Positions 1 to 7,715 of a stretch of DNA of 64,000 nt are shown one piece after another. Each line of letters begins with the position of its first letter. The first letter of the stretch is position 1. The notes beneath the pieces were generated by a model that saw nothing but the letters and a program-made list of their open reading frames with translations, had not been told where the DNA came from and searched no databases. This stretch comes from Candidatus Cloacimonadota bacterium (GTDB lineage Bacteria > Cloacimonadota > Cloacimonadia > Cloacimonadales > Cloacimonadaceae): NCBI GenBank assembly GCA_029781115.1, contig JAKOXG010000004.1:181415-245414 (forward strand). Direction: 5' to 3'. The position numbers and the translations under genes were made by a program.

Positions 1-440
1 GATTGGCTGTTATCAAGAACCGTCAGGCCATTACCGGCTTTGATTTGGACTTGCAAAGCGCTGAAAACACGGTGCGTTGCAATTATGTAATCAATGGTCA
101 CGTGGGTTGTGTGGATATCCCTCTGTATGGCTCCAATGATGACTCTTTGCTGCCGCATCCGGGCTTTTATCTGGGGCAGAATCATCCCAATCCCTTCAAT
201 CCCTCTACCACCATCCGCTTCTGCGTAGAAAACCCCGCAGAGGTCACCTCTCTGAAAATCTACAACCTTAAGGGGCAATTGGTGCGTACACTCATCAACG
301 CACCGCTTTCCGGCGGAGAGCATCAACAAAGCTGGAACGGAATGGATGATGAGGGGAACCCGGTTTCCTCCGGGGTGTATCTGTATCGCTTGCAGAACGG
401 TAACTCTATCACTATGAAAAAGATGGTCTTAAGCAAATGA
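1..440 (+). CDS. C-terminal fragment of a secreted protein with a FlgD-like/T9SS sorting domain (5' end outside the window)
   Basis: The reading frame is open to the left edge, so only the last ~146 residues are visible. They contain the asparagine/proline box HPNPFNPSTTIRF followed by a beta-sandwich pattern (SLKIYNLKGQLVRTL ... WNGMDDEGNPVSSGVYLYRL) and a lysine-rich end (MKKMVLSK). This is the FlgD-like Ig/T9SS type A C-terminal domain used for export to the cell surface; two other proteins in this window end the same way. The catalytic or binding part lies upstream and cannot be judged. Its stop codon overlaps the next gene's start (ATGA), so the two are probably co-transcribed. Confidence 0.85.
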   Translation, partial: LAVIKNRQAITGFDLDLQSAENTVRCNYVINGHVGCVDIPLYGSNDDSLLPHPGFYLGQNHPNPFNPSTTIRFCVENPAEVTSLKIYNLKGQLVRTLINAPLSGGEHQQSWNGMDDEGNPVSSGVYLYRLQNGNSITMKKMVLSK

Positions 441-946
441 AGAAGATAATATATATATTGATTTCAGTCAGCCTCATCTTGGGGCTCTGTGCTTGCAAAT
501 CTCAGGCAGATTCAGCAGCAGAGCAGGAGGTCGAGGCGCCCAAGTTTCGTCATGATGGCGTCCTGCGTGTTATGGATGCCGGTGGCAATCTCAAAGCCAC
601 TTTCCGGATAGAAGTCGCAACCACAGAGATGGAATTGCGGCAGGGTCTGAAGTTTAGAGATTCCATGGAGGATGATCAGGGCATGCTCTTCGTCTTTGAT
701 GGCAATGAGCCGCATGGCTTTTGGATGGAAGACACCTATATGCCGCTGGATATGCTGTTTATAGACTATACCAACACCATCTTTCAGATCGAAGAAAACA
801 CCAAGCCTTTTAGTACCGATCTCATCGATTCTGAGGGCTTCAACCTCTACACCCTGGAGGTAAAAGCAGGCACTTGCGCCAAACACAATATCACCGTAGG
901 AGATAAGATAGAATGGGAAAGAATAGCATCGCCGTCTTCACACTGA
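437..946 (+). CDS. DUF192 family lipoprotein
   Basis: This is a 169-residue protein with a lipoprotein signal peptide (lipobox LGLCAC, Cys at about residue 19-20), so it is probably membrane-anchored and periplasmic. The rest matches the DUF192 fold: an N-terminal strand (FRIEVATTEMELRQGL), the core GMLFVFDGNEPHGFWMEDTY, MPLDMLFIDYTNTI, and the terminal segment LEVKAGTCAKHNITVGDKIEW. The molecular function of DUF192 is not established. It overlaps the preceding gene by 4 nt and the following deacetylase-like gene by 34 nt, indicating translational coupling in one operon. Confidence 0.85.
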   Translation: MKKIIYILISVSLILGLCACKSQADSAAEQEVEAPKFRHDGVLRVMDAGGNLKATFRIEVATTEMELRQGLKFRDSMEDDQGMLFVFDGNEPHGFWMEDTYMPLDMLFIDYTNTIFQIEENTKPFSTDLIDSEGFNLYTLEVKAGTCAKHNITVGDKIEWERIASPSSH

Positions 947-1845
947 TTGCTGCAATACTGCTCTTCGGACTCAATGCCTGTAAAAAAGCTGAGCCTTCGT
1001 ACGATGATGCTCAGGAACTTTTGCCGGATAGCTATGAATATTCGGAAGATGCAACCGTAGATTCTTTATCGGAAAGCGACCCTGCGATGGCTGAGAAGCA
1101 GGCTCTGAGCGACCTCAAACAATTTACCTATAGTTGGACTGATTCCAAGGAAATCCCGCCCGTGATCGTGATCGTGGATGACTTTGGCTATGCGGGCGGA
1201 TCACTTCTGCAGGGTTTTGCAGACCTGCCTCAAGAGGTTGTCTTTGCCATCCTGCCGGATCTGCCTTATACGGCCAAGTCAGCTCAAATTGCTGCTGAAA
1301 CGGGGCGTGATGCCATCATCCACATCCCCATGGAAGCAGCTAAAGCCCGCACGAGTCCGGGCGAACGCTACCTCAAAACCGGTCAAGATGAGCAAACCGT
1401 CAAAGATATGCTGGATGCTTTTATCACCCAGATTCCCAATGCCATCGCGGCAAACAACCATATGGGCAGCACTGCGACCAGCAATCGGGAGCTGATGACC
1501 ACCGTCTTGAATCATCTCAATGATAGAGGATTGTATTTCATCGATAGCGTTACTACCGGTAGCACGGTCGGCTACAATCTGGCTCATACTCTGGGCTATA
1601 AATCCATCCGCAGAAACCTGTTTTTGGATGTTCCGGATAATACTGACGCCACCATTGCGCAGAGGATTTCCGATCTCGGTAGATTCAAGGGGAGGCAGGA
1701 GCCCGTCGTGATCATCACTCACTGCCACAATCAGAGTAAATTGGATGCCTTGAAGAAGTTCCTGAAGCAGATCGATGAGATGGGCGTGAAGCTCACTTCA
1801 CTTTCCCGATATTATGGCAGTTTGGCTCTGGCAGCCAATCACTAA
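913..1845 (+). CDS. Divergent polysaccharide deacetylase (YibQ/COG2861 family) lipoprotein
   Basis: This 310-residue protein has a lipoprotein signal (FGLNAC, Cys ~23), then an acidic linker and, from about residue 85, a divergent polysaccharide deacetylase barrel. Visible family motifs are VIVIVDDFGY (first acidic motif), FAILPDLPY, IIHIPMEA, NNHMGSTAT and VIITHCHNQS. Members are thought to act on cell-wall or envelope polysaccharide, though the substrate is not established. The start was chosen because GGAG lies 10 nt upstream and the signal peptide begins there; it lies inside the end of the DUF192 gene. Its stop is only 5 nt from the end of the convergent tsaD gene. Confidence 0.85.
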   Translation: MGKNSIAVFTLIAAILLFGLNACKKAEPSYDDAQELLPDSYEYSEDATVDSLSESDPAMAEKQALSDLKQFTYSWTDSKEIPPVIVIVDDFGYAGGSLLQGFADLPQEVVFAILPDLPYTAKSAQIAAETGRDAIIHIPMEAAKARTSPGERYLKTGQDEQTVKDMLDAFITQIPNAIAANNHMGSTATSNRELMTTVLNHLNDRGLYFIDSVTTGSTVGYNLAHTLGYKSIRRNLFLDVPDNTDATIAQRISDLGRFKGRQEPVVIITHCHNQSKLDALKKFLKQIDEMGVKLTSLSRYYGSLALAANH

Positions 1846-1850
1846 GACTC

Positions 1851-2870
1851 TTACAGTAGTTTGGTGCCTTTGAGGCTGAAGGCGTTTACATTCAAATCTG
1901 AATAGTGGCCTGTCAGATACTTGGGAATGGCAGCTGCAGCCACCATCGCTGCGTTATCCATGCACAGGCTCAAGCCCGGATAGTGTAGCTTCATGCCATA
2001 TTTGGCGGCTTTTTGTCCTAACTGCTCTCTCAAGGCAGAATTAGCAGCCACACCTCCGGCTAAGAGTATGTCCTTGATCCCGTTTACTCTGGCCCAAGAG
2101 ATGCTTTTATTGATAAGAGGGTCGATGATTGCCTGTTGCACGGATGCAGCGAGGTCGTGGAGACGTGCCTCTCTTTCGTCCGGATCCATGGAGAGGATAT
2201 GGTTGTAGATGGCCGTTTTGGTGCCGCTATAGCTAAAGTTGTAGTTGCCCTTCTTGTTTAAACCACGAGGGAAGTCAAATGCCTTGGGATTGCCTTTCTT
2301 GGCCAGCTCGTCAATAATCGGCCCGCCCGGGAATCCTAAACCCAGTATCTTGGCAGTCTTATCAAAAGTCTCACCCGCAGCATCATCCAAGGTCTTGCCA
2401 ACCACGGTGAACTTGAGCATGTCTTCAAAATGAACCAGCTCCGTATGTCCGCCCGATACTACCAAAGCCAAAAAGGGTGCTTTGATGTCCTTGTGGGTGA
2501 TGAAGTTGGCAAAGATGTGGGCTAACATGTGGTTGACCGTGATCAGAGGCAAGCCTAAGCTCCAAGCATAACTCTTGGCAAAGGAAAGCCCAACGATCAG
2601 GGAACCGATCAGGCCGGGGTTGATGGATACAGCAACAGCAGAGATGTCGTCTTTGCTGAGCCCTGTCTTGATATATGCGGCTTCGGTGAGTCTGAGGATG
2701 TTCTTTAGGTGTAGTCTCGAAGCAAGCTCCGGCAACACTCCACCGTAATCTTGGTGCTCTTTCTGGGAGGAAATGAGGTTGCACAACACATTGTAATCGG
2801 TATCCACAATGGCTACTGAGGTGTCATCGCAAGAGGACTCAAAGGCGAGGATATATGCGGGCTTACTCAA
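1851..2870 (-). CDS. tsaD: tRNA N6-adenosine threonylcarbamoyltransferase TsaD
   Basis: TsaD transfers the threonylcarbamoyl group from TC-AMP to A37 of ANN-decoding tRNAs, working with TsaB and TsaE. At 339 residues it has the usual bacterial length. The ASKHA signature ILAFESSCDDTSVA is at the N terminus, the metal-binding HxxxH is in VNHMLAHIFANF, and the nucleotide-binding segments ALVVSGGHTELV, GETFDKTAKILGL, LLAGGVAANSALR and CMDNAAMVA follow in order. It is the last gene of the minus-strand operon and overlaps the YbbR gene by 4 nt. tsaB and tsaE are not in the window. A housekeeping gene at the end of a glycogen operon is unusual and ties its expression to the upstream promoter unless an internal promoter exists. 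Confidence 0.97.
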   Translation of the reverse strand: MSKPAYILAFESSCDDTSVAIVDTDYNVLCNLISSQKEHQDYGGVLPELASRLHLKNILRLTEAAYIKTGLSKDDISAVAVSINPGLIGSLIVGLSFAKSYAWSLGLPLITVNHMLAHIFANFITHKDIKAPFLALVVSGGHTELVHFEDMLKFTVVGKTLDDAAGETFDKTAKILGLGFPGGPIIDELAKKGNPKAFDFPRGLNKKGNYNFSYSGTKTAIYNHILSMDPDEREARLHDLAASVQQAIIDPLINKSISWARVNGIKDILLAGGVAANSALREQLGQKAAKYGMKLHYPGLSLCMDNAAMVAAAAIPKYLTGHYSDLNVNAFSLKGTKLL

Positions 2871-3739
2871 CGCAGGCTCACCTTTCGGGGTGTGATTTCA
2901 TACTTGATGATGCCTTGAGGTAAAACGGCTTCCAGCTCCAACATCTTGTCCTTGTCTGCCTCTTTAGCTGCTTTGATCTGGAAGTCCGAGGATTTGAGCT
3001 GCTTGATAATTTGCGGGTCTCCCTCCACTTTGATAGTCGCAGTTTGCGGGAAGATCTCCCGCGAATCAGAGTCGATCTTAATGGCTTCAAAGACCTTGGC
3101 CTGAATCTGTTTGGGCAGCCTGCTCACGTGCACCCTCAAGACAGAGGAGCTGATTCTGCTGCTACTCAAGGCGATGGGGATGTAAAACTCCTTCTTGCCC
3201 AGCATGGACATGTTTATCGGTGCGGTGGAGATGGATTTGAGGTTGTTGAGCTCGCGCCTGGGGCCATGAATCTTGATTCTGGAGGGATTGAGGATATAGT
3301 CCAACTGATTAAACTTCACCCGCGTGGCCTCATTCTCAAAGACGGGGGCGACCCTTACGTTTTTGTAGAGCATCACATCCGTAGATACCGTCATTTCCCT
3401 ATCGATCGCAGGGCCGAAGATCTCTATATTGCAATTGGAGGGCAGCTCCCTCAGATTGTAGTCATCAAGGGGTAGCTTCTCCTCGCCTGCACGTAACTTG
3501 GATGCGTCTATCACCACTTTGGCGGATGAAAAGTAGAGCTTTACCAGATCAATCCCATTGCCTCTCACATCGAAGGGAATGGTTTTGGGGAGTTTGGAAA
3601 GGGACACATCTGGAGACAGGTTCACCAAGACAACGGGAAAGTTGACCACGGTGCGATGTTGGCTTCTCAGAGTAATCTGCAGCCAGATGAGCAATGCCAG
3701 GAATACGGATAAGATTATCAATCCCTGTTTCTTATCCAT
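2867..3739 (-). CDS. YbbR-like domain protein (CdaR-like)
   Basis: This 290-residue protein has one N-terminal membrane anchor (residues ~6-24, GLIILSVFLALLIWLQI) and an extracytoplasmic part made of repeated YbbR-type beta modules (for example VNFPVVLVNLSPDVSL, PSRIKIHGPRRELNNL and QTATIKVEGDPQIIKQL). In Firmicutes the YbbR protein CdaR modulates the diadenylate cyclase CdaA; no cyclase gene is visible here, so that role is not shown. The end overlaps tsaD by 4 nt and the start overlaps the regulator gene by 8 nt, so all three should be translated from one message. Confidence 0.75.
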   Translation of the reverse strand: MDKKQGLIILSVFLALLIWLQITLRSQHRTVVNFPVVLVNLSPDVSLSKLPKTIPFDVRGNGIDLVKLYFSSAKVVIDASKLRAGEEKLPLDDYNLRELPSNCNIEIFGPAIDREMTVSTDVMLYKNVRVAPVFENEATRVKFNQLDYILNPSRIKIHGPRRELNNLKSISTAPINMSMLGKKEFYIPIALSSSRISSSVLRVHVSRLPKQIQAKVFEAIKIDSDSREIFPQTATIKVEGDPQIIKQLKSSDFQIKAAKEADKDKMLELEAVLPQGIIKYEITPRKVSLR

Positions 3740-5153
3740 GGCTTGAGCCCTCAGTTGTGCTGATTCCCAGCTGCTTCATTTTCTTGTATAAAGTGGTTCG
3801 CTCCAAACCAATAGCCTCTGCTGTTCTGCTCACATGCCAGTCATTCCTTCCCAAGTGGTGAATGATGTATTCCCGCTCGAAGCTGGAGGTGCTTTCCTTG
3901 ATGTTCTCAATGGCAAAGAAGCGGCTCAGCTCCTCTTTGTCATCTGTCTTCTGAGCATTGATTTTGTTTCTGAGATGTCTGAGGATCACCTTGTTTGAGA
4001 TCTCCCTTTCTTTGATGGTGATGGATTTGCAGAAGTTCCTGAGCTCTCTCACATTGCCTGGCCAATCATAGGCTTGCAATACATTCTTGATCTCCAAGAG
4101 GTTGAGCTGGTCGCTGATGTTGTAGCGAGATGAGAAGTTTGTAAAGAAGTAGGCAGCGATGAGCAGGATGTCGTCTTCCCGCTCTCTGAGCGGTGGCAGC
4201 TCAACCACAGAGCCCTCGATGCGATAATATAGGTCGGGACGCAGGTGTGCGGGATCTGCAAGGACGTCCAACGTAGCATTTGAGGCAAAGATCAGGCGGG
4301 TATTGACCTTCTTCATGGGTCCGCCCACCACCTGGATTTCTTTGTTCTCGATAGCTCTCAGGATCTTGGATTGAGCAGGTAAGGGGAGGCTGGTGATGTC
4401 GTCCAGGAAAAGCAAGCCGTCAGAGCATTCCTCAAAGAAGCCGATGTTCTTGCGGTCTGTTCTGTTAGTGGAATTCAGCACATTGCCAAAGAGTTCGCTT
4501 TCTATGTCATCTTCGGTCAGGACGCTGCAGTTGACGGTATGGAATGGCTTGCCAAAGCGGGGAGAGTTGAGGTAGAAGTAATTGGCTGCCACTTCCTTGC
4601 CTGTGCCTGTTTCGCCGATCAGGAACACGTCCTCATCCGCTTCTGCCAGCCTAACTAACTGGTCTCTTACCTTGCGGATGGCGTCACTTTCTCCAATAAA
4701 GGGAAAGCTGCGTGTGAACTGCTTTTTGAGGTTAATATACTCAATCTGCAGGTCGATGTGCTCTTCTTCCTGGCGTTTGAGCGTGATGGCGTTGTCTATG
4801 TGCAACAGTAACTGATTGATGCTGAAGTTGACGCCCTTTTCCACAAAGTGATAAGCACCCAGCTCCCGGATTTGTAACACTTGGGATGCTGACACCTCGC
4901 CGCTGATCACGATAATCTTGTAATTGAGGTCAAAGTTCTCTCTGAGGTATCTAAGCACCTGTATTCCATTCAGGCGGCTACCGACCAGGAAGACATCCAG
5001 CAGAATCACATCTGGAGCAAAGGAGCGCAATTCTTCAAAGAAGGCATCACTATTGGAGGCGTGCAGCACCTCATAGTCGTAGTTTTCCAGAACCTTGCAG
5101 ACCTGTCTGGCCAGCATCAGGTCGTCTTCAAGGATTATTACTTTGCCTTTCAT
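3732..5153 (-). CDS. Response regulator with AAA+ domain and Fis-type HTH, lacking GAFTGA
   Basis: The 473-residue product has NtrC-type architecture. A receiver domain comes first (acidic pair E9-D10/D11, phosphoacceptor D53, switch S84, K106). An AAA+ domain follows (Walker A GETGTGKE at 180-187, Walker B LLFLDD ending D251-D252, PGNVREL segment), then a Fis-type helix-turn-helix (SRTAEAIGLERTTLYKKM). The start at 5153 has AGAGGAAAA just upstream and directly precedes the receiver motif; a longer in-frame extension to 5264 would run into the upstream gene. The loop after ESELFG, which normally reads GAFTGA and touches sigma-54, is NVLNSTNRTDR, and Walker B carries Asp-Asp instead of Asp-Glu. 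It may therefore regulate without sigma-54. It sits inside the alpha-glucan operon and has no adjacent histidine kinase. Confidence 0.88.
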   Translation of the reverse strand: MKGKVIILEDDLMLARQVCKVLENYDYEVLHASNSDAFFEELRSFAPDVILLDVFLVGSRLNGIQVLRYLRENFDLNYKIIVISGEVSASQVLQIRELGAYHFVEKGVNFSINQLLLHIDNAITLKRQEEEHIDLQIEYINLKKQFTRSFPFIGESDAIRKVRDQLVRLAEADEDVFLIGETGTGKEVAANYFYLNSPRFGKPFHTVNCSVLTEDDIESELFGNVLNSTNRTDRKNIGFFEECSDGLLFLDDITSLPLPAQSKILRAIENKEIQVVGGPMKKVNTRLIFASNATLDVLADPAHLRPDLYYRIEGSVVELPPLREREDDILLIAAYFFTNFSSRYNISDQLNLLEIKNVLQAYDWPGNVRELRNFCKSITIKEREISNKVILRHLRNKINAQKTDDKEELSRFFAIENIKESTSSFEREYIIHHLGRNDWHVSRTAEAIGLERTTLYKKMKQLGISTTEGSSHG

Positions 5154-5163
5154 GCTTTTCCTC

Positions 5164-6360
5164 TTATAGCATTCTTTCTTCCAAGTCAGCCAAGGCATTG
5201 ATGTAATAGATATATGCCTGATCTGGTGAGTCGTAGGGCGAGAAGTATTTGTGCACGTCTCCATCTTGGAAGTATTTGGTGCACATGTAGTAGAAGTGGT
5301 CTGAAGTGCTCAGGCGACGTGCCATGCATATCAGTTCCTCATTGTGAGTAGCTTTCACCTTGCTAAAGAGCTCATAATAGGTGTTGATGGCGTTCTTTTG
5401 CATATCGTTTTCCACCCAAGCGGAGATGTCTCGCTGCTCATCTGCCCAAGAGACTGGCTCAGGGAAGGTAAGCGACTCTTGTTGATAGTTTGCCCACTGT
5501 CTGACCTGGCTGGGGTTGGCAAAGCCCAGATGTGGTCTCTTCAGCACTTCATCGGGGAAATGTCTCATAAAGTCAAAGATACCAGTTTCTGCCCACTGGT
5601 GTTCGCCGAAGGTCTCATAGTCCATAAACAGGTTCAGGAAGAGGTTGCGTTCCTTTTGTTCTGCGAGGGTAAGCTGCTCTATCCAGTGGATAAACTTATC
5701 CACAGTCAGCGGGTAATCCGGCCAGTCTCGATTGGAAAACCTGAAGGCAATATCATCCGACAGCTTGTAATACTTGAGCAGCATATTGAGGTTTTTCCTA
5801 TAGTTTTTATAGGCATAAAGCGGGCTGCGCCATTGCAGGATGCGGTCTACTCCCTCGGTGAGGATGGTGTCGAAGCCGCCTGCCTCAAAGACCAGGTCGC
5901 CGATCGTGTCTTTATAGATCAGCTCTGTATTTCTGAAGGTGGTGGTGTGGACGCCAAATTCGTCCATCATCAGCCTTCTGTGCATCATCACTTGATCCAG
6001 AAACTCATTGGTATCATACAGTGCGGCCAGGCTATGATAGTATGTTTCTCCGATCATCTCCACACAGCCAGTTCTCACCAGTTGCTTGAAAGATTCCAAG
6101 GTCTCGGGGCTGTAGAGCTTAAACTGTTCTATAGCGGTTCCAGTGATGGAGAAGGCCACCTTAAACTTGCCTTCATATTTATCGATCAGCTCCAGCAGGA
6201 GCTTATTGGTAGGTAGATAGCACTTTTGTGCCACTTTGCGCATCACCTCAGCGTTGAGTTTGTCGTCAAAGAGATCCAAATCCTTGCCGATGTCCAGCAC
6301 GTTCACGTGTCTCAAACGGAAGGGTTGATGCACTTGGAAATAAAATACTATGTTCAGCAT
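5164..6360 (-). CDS. Glycoside hydrolase family 57 (alpha-amylase-like)
   Basis: This 398-residue cytoplasmic enzyme (no signal peptide) belongs to GH57, retaining hydrolases or transferases acting on alpha-glucans. The conserved regions appear in order: HQP (11-13), GCVEMIGETYYHS (~98-110), FRNTELIY with E146 as the likely nucleophile, and MDYETFGEHQW with D247 as the likely acid/base. It lies 11 nt downstream of a family 4 glycosyltransferase that follows a glycogen debranching enzyme, the same trio known from Bacteroidetes. This supports a role in storage-glucan turnover. Whether it hydrolyses, branches or disproportionates cannot be told from the motifs. Confidence 0.9.
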   Translation of the reverse strand: MLNIVFYFQVHQPFRLRHVNVLDIGKDLDLFDDKLNAEVMRKVAQKCYLPTNKLLLELIDKYEGKFKVAFSITGTAIEQFKLYSPETLESFKQLVRTGCVEMIGETYYHSLAALYDTNEFLDQVMMHRRLMMDEFGVHTTTFRNTELIYKDTIGDLVFEAGGFDTILTEGVDRILQWRSPLYAYKNYRKNLNMLLKYYKLSDDIAFRFSNRDWPDYPLTVDKFIHWIEQLTLAEQKERNLFLNLFMDYETFGEHQWAETGIFDFMRHFPDEVLKRPHLGFANPSQVRQWANYQQESLTFPEPVSWADEQRDISAWVENDMQKNAINTYYELFSKVKATHNEELICMARRLSTSDHFYYMCTKYFQDGDVHKYFSPYDSPDQAYIYYINALADLEERML

Positions 6361-6371
6361 GGGGAGTCTCC

Positions 6372-7712
6372 TTACTCTTGGCTTTTCGTGTGTTGAGATA
6401 GCACTTCGCTATATACTTTGTGGATCTTGTCTGCCGCTTCAGTCCAACGGATCTGATTAACTTCTTTCATGCCTCGGTAGCCCATAGTGATGCGCTTGTC
6501 GGGGTTTTCGATCAGGTTATTGATTGTATCAGCCATCAATTGCACATCCCAATAGTCCACTTTGTAGGCATTGTGCACCACTTCGGAGACGCCGGATTGC
6601 TTGCTGATGATGGAAGTTACGCCAAAAGCCATTGCCTCCAGGGGCGAAATGCCAAAGGGTTCAGATACAGATGGCAACATATAGATATCGGAGGCTTGCA
6701 GGATGGTTTCCACTTGCTGGCGATTGAGGAAGCCCGTAAATAGGAAGCGGTTTTTGAGCCCCAACTTTGCCGAGCGTCTGAGCAACTGCCGAGCCATATC
6801 TCCTGTGCCTGCCATGATGAAGGTGGCTTGTGGATGCTTCTCCAACACCATCTTCGCTACGTCAAGATAGTAGTCCGGCCCCTTTTGCAGGGTAAGGCGT
6901 CCGAGGAACAGGATGGTGGGCCCTTTGAATAACCTTTCTCTGGTAAAGACACGGTTTTCTTCCAAGGTGAAGGCATTATGCACGATACGCACCTTGGCGG
7001 TGTCGATCTTATAGCGTGAAACTATCATCTGAGCGGTATACTTTGATACGGCAATCACGCGATCAGCATAGGTCATGCCCGCATGTTCGATATTGTGAAC
7101 CTGCGGGTTACCCGGCCCGCCGGCACGGTCGAACTCGGTGGCATGAATATGCACCACCAAGGGTTTGCCAGACAGCTTGCGCGCCAACATTCCGCTGGGA
7201 TAGGTGAGCCAGTCGTGTGCATGAATCAGGTCATAATCCAGCTCCTTGGCAAAGCGTTCCGACCTTTGGGTAAACTCCTGCACCTTGAGGATGAAGTCAT
7301 TATCACCCTCCAAGTTGCTCGTGATCTGTTGCCAGAGGTTGTATTCTTCTTTGTTGGTATCGTTATGCGAGAGGTATTCTGTTTCCACTCTGCTTACAAA
7401 AGATTTGATATCGCCGATGGTGTGGTAGCTTTCGGGGCTGGTGGATACGCCGATGTATTTGAGCCTTTCGACAGGATCAGAGAAGACGCGATTGGAAAAG
7501 TCGTTCTGCAATACAGGGTCCATAAAGACCACCGGCAGCGAATCCACGTCGCTTTCTTTTCTCAAGGGGAAGTATACCATTTCCTTGGTTGGCAACACCA
7601 AATCCACCTTTATCCCTTGAGCCAACATAGCTTTAACCATTCCATAGCAAGCCATTCCCAAGCCTCCGGCGATGAGTGGAGGGAATTCCCAAGTAAACAT
7701 CAAGACTTTCAT
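6372..7712 (-). CDS. Glycosyltransferase family 4, glycogen synthase-like
   Basis: A 446-residue GT-B glycosyltransferase. The N terminus MFTWEFPPLIAGGLGMACYG carries the glycine-rich donor/acceptor loop typical of starch/glycogen synthase-like enzymes, LIHAHDWLTYPSG follows, and the C-terminal domain has ILFLGRLTLQKGPDYYLD and the E-x7-E signature SEPFGISPLEAMAFG. Given the neighbours (debranching enzyme 3 nt upstream, GH57 enzyme 11 nt downstream), the best inference is elongation of an intracellular alpha-1,4-glucan from a nucleotide-glucose donor. A UDP-glucose pyrophosphorylase is encoded elsewhere in the window. ADP- versus UDP-glucose preference cannot be read from the sequence. Confidence 0.9.
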   Translation of the reverse strand: MKVLMFTWEFPPLIAGGLGMACYGMVKAMLAQGIKVDLVLPTKEMVYFPLRKESDVDSLPVVFMDPVLQNDFSNRVFSDPVERLKYIGVSTSPESYHTIGDIKSFVSRVETEYLSHNDTNKEEYNLWQQITSNLEGDNDFILKVQEFTQRSERFAKELDYDLIHAHDWLTYPSGMLARKLSGKPLVVHIHATEFDRAGGPGNPQVHNIEHAGMTYADRVIAVSKYTAQMIVSRYKIDTAKVRIVHNAFTLEENRVFTRERLFKGPTILFLGRLTLQKGPDYYLDVAKMVLEKHPQATFIMAGTGDMARQLLRRSAKLGLKNRFLFTGFLNRQQVETILQASDIYMLPSVSEPFGISPLEAMAFGVTSIISKQSGVSEVVHNAYKVDYWDVQLMADTINNLIENPDKRITMGYRGMKEVNQIRWTEAADKIHKVYSEVLSQHTKSQE

Positions 7713-7715
7713 TTT

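Noticed and set aside
5154..5264. N-terminal extension of the response regulator
   Set aside because: The added residues fall within the GH57 coding region, and the ATG at 5153 has a ribosome-binding site and begins the receiver domain.
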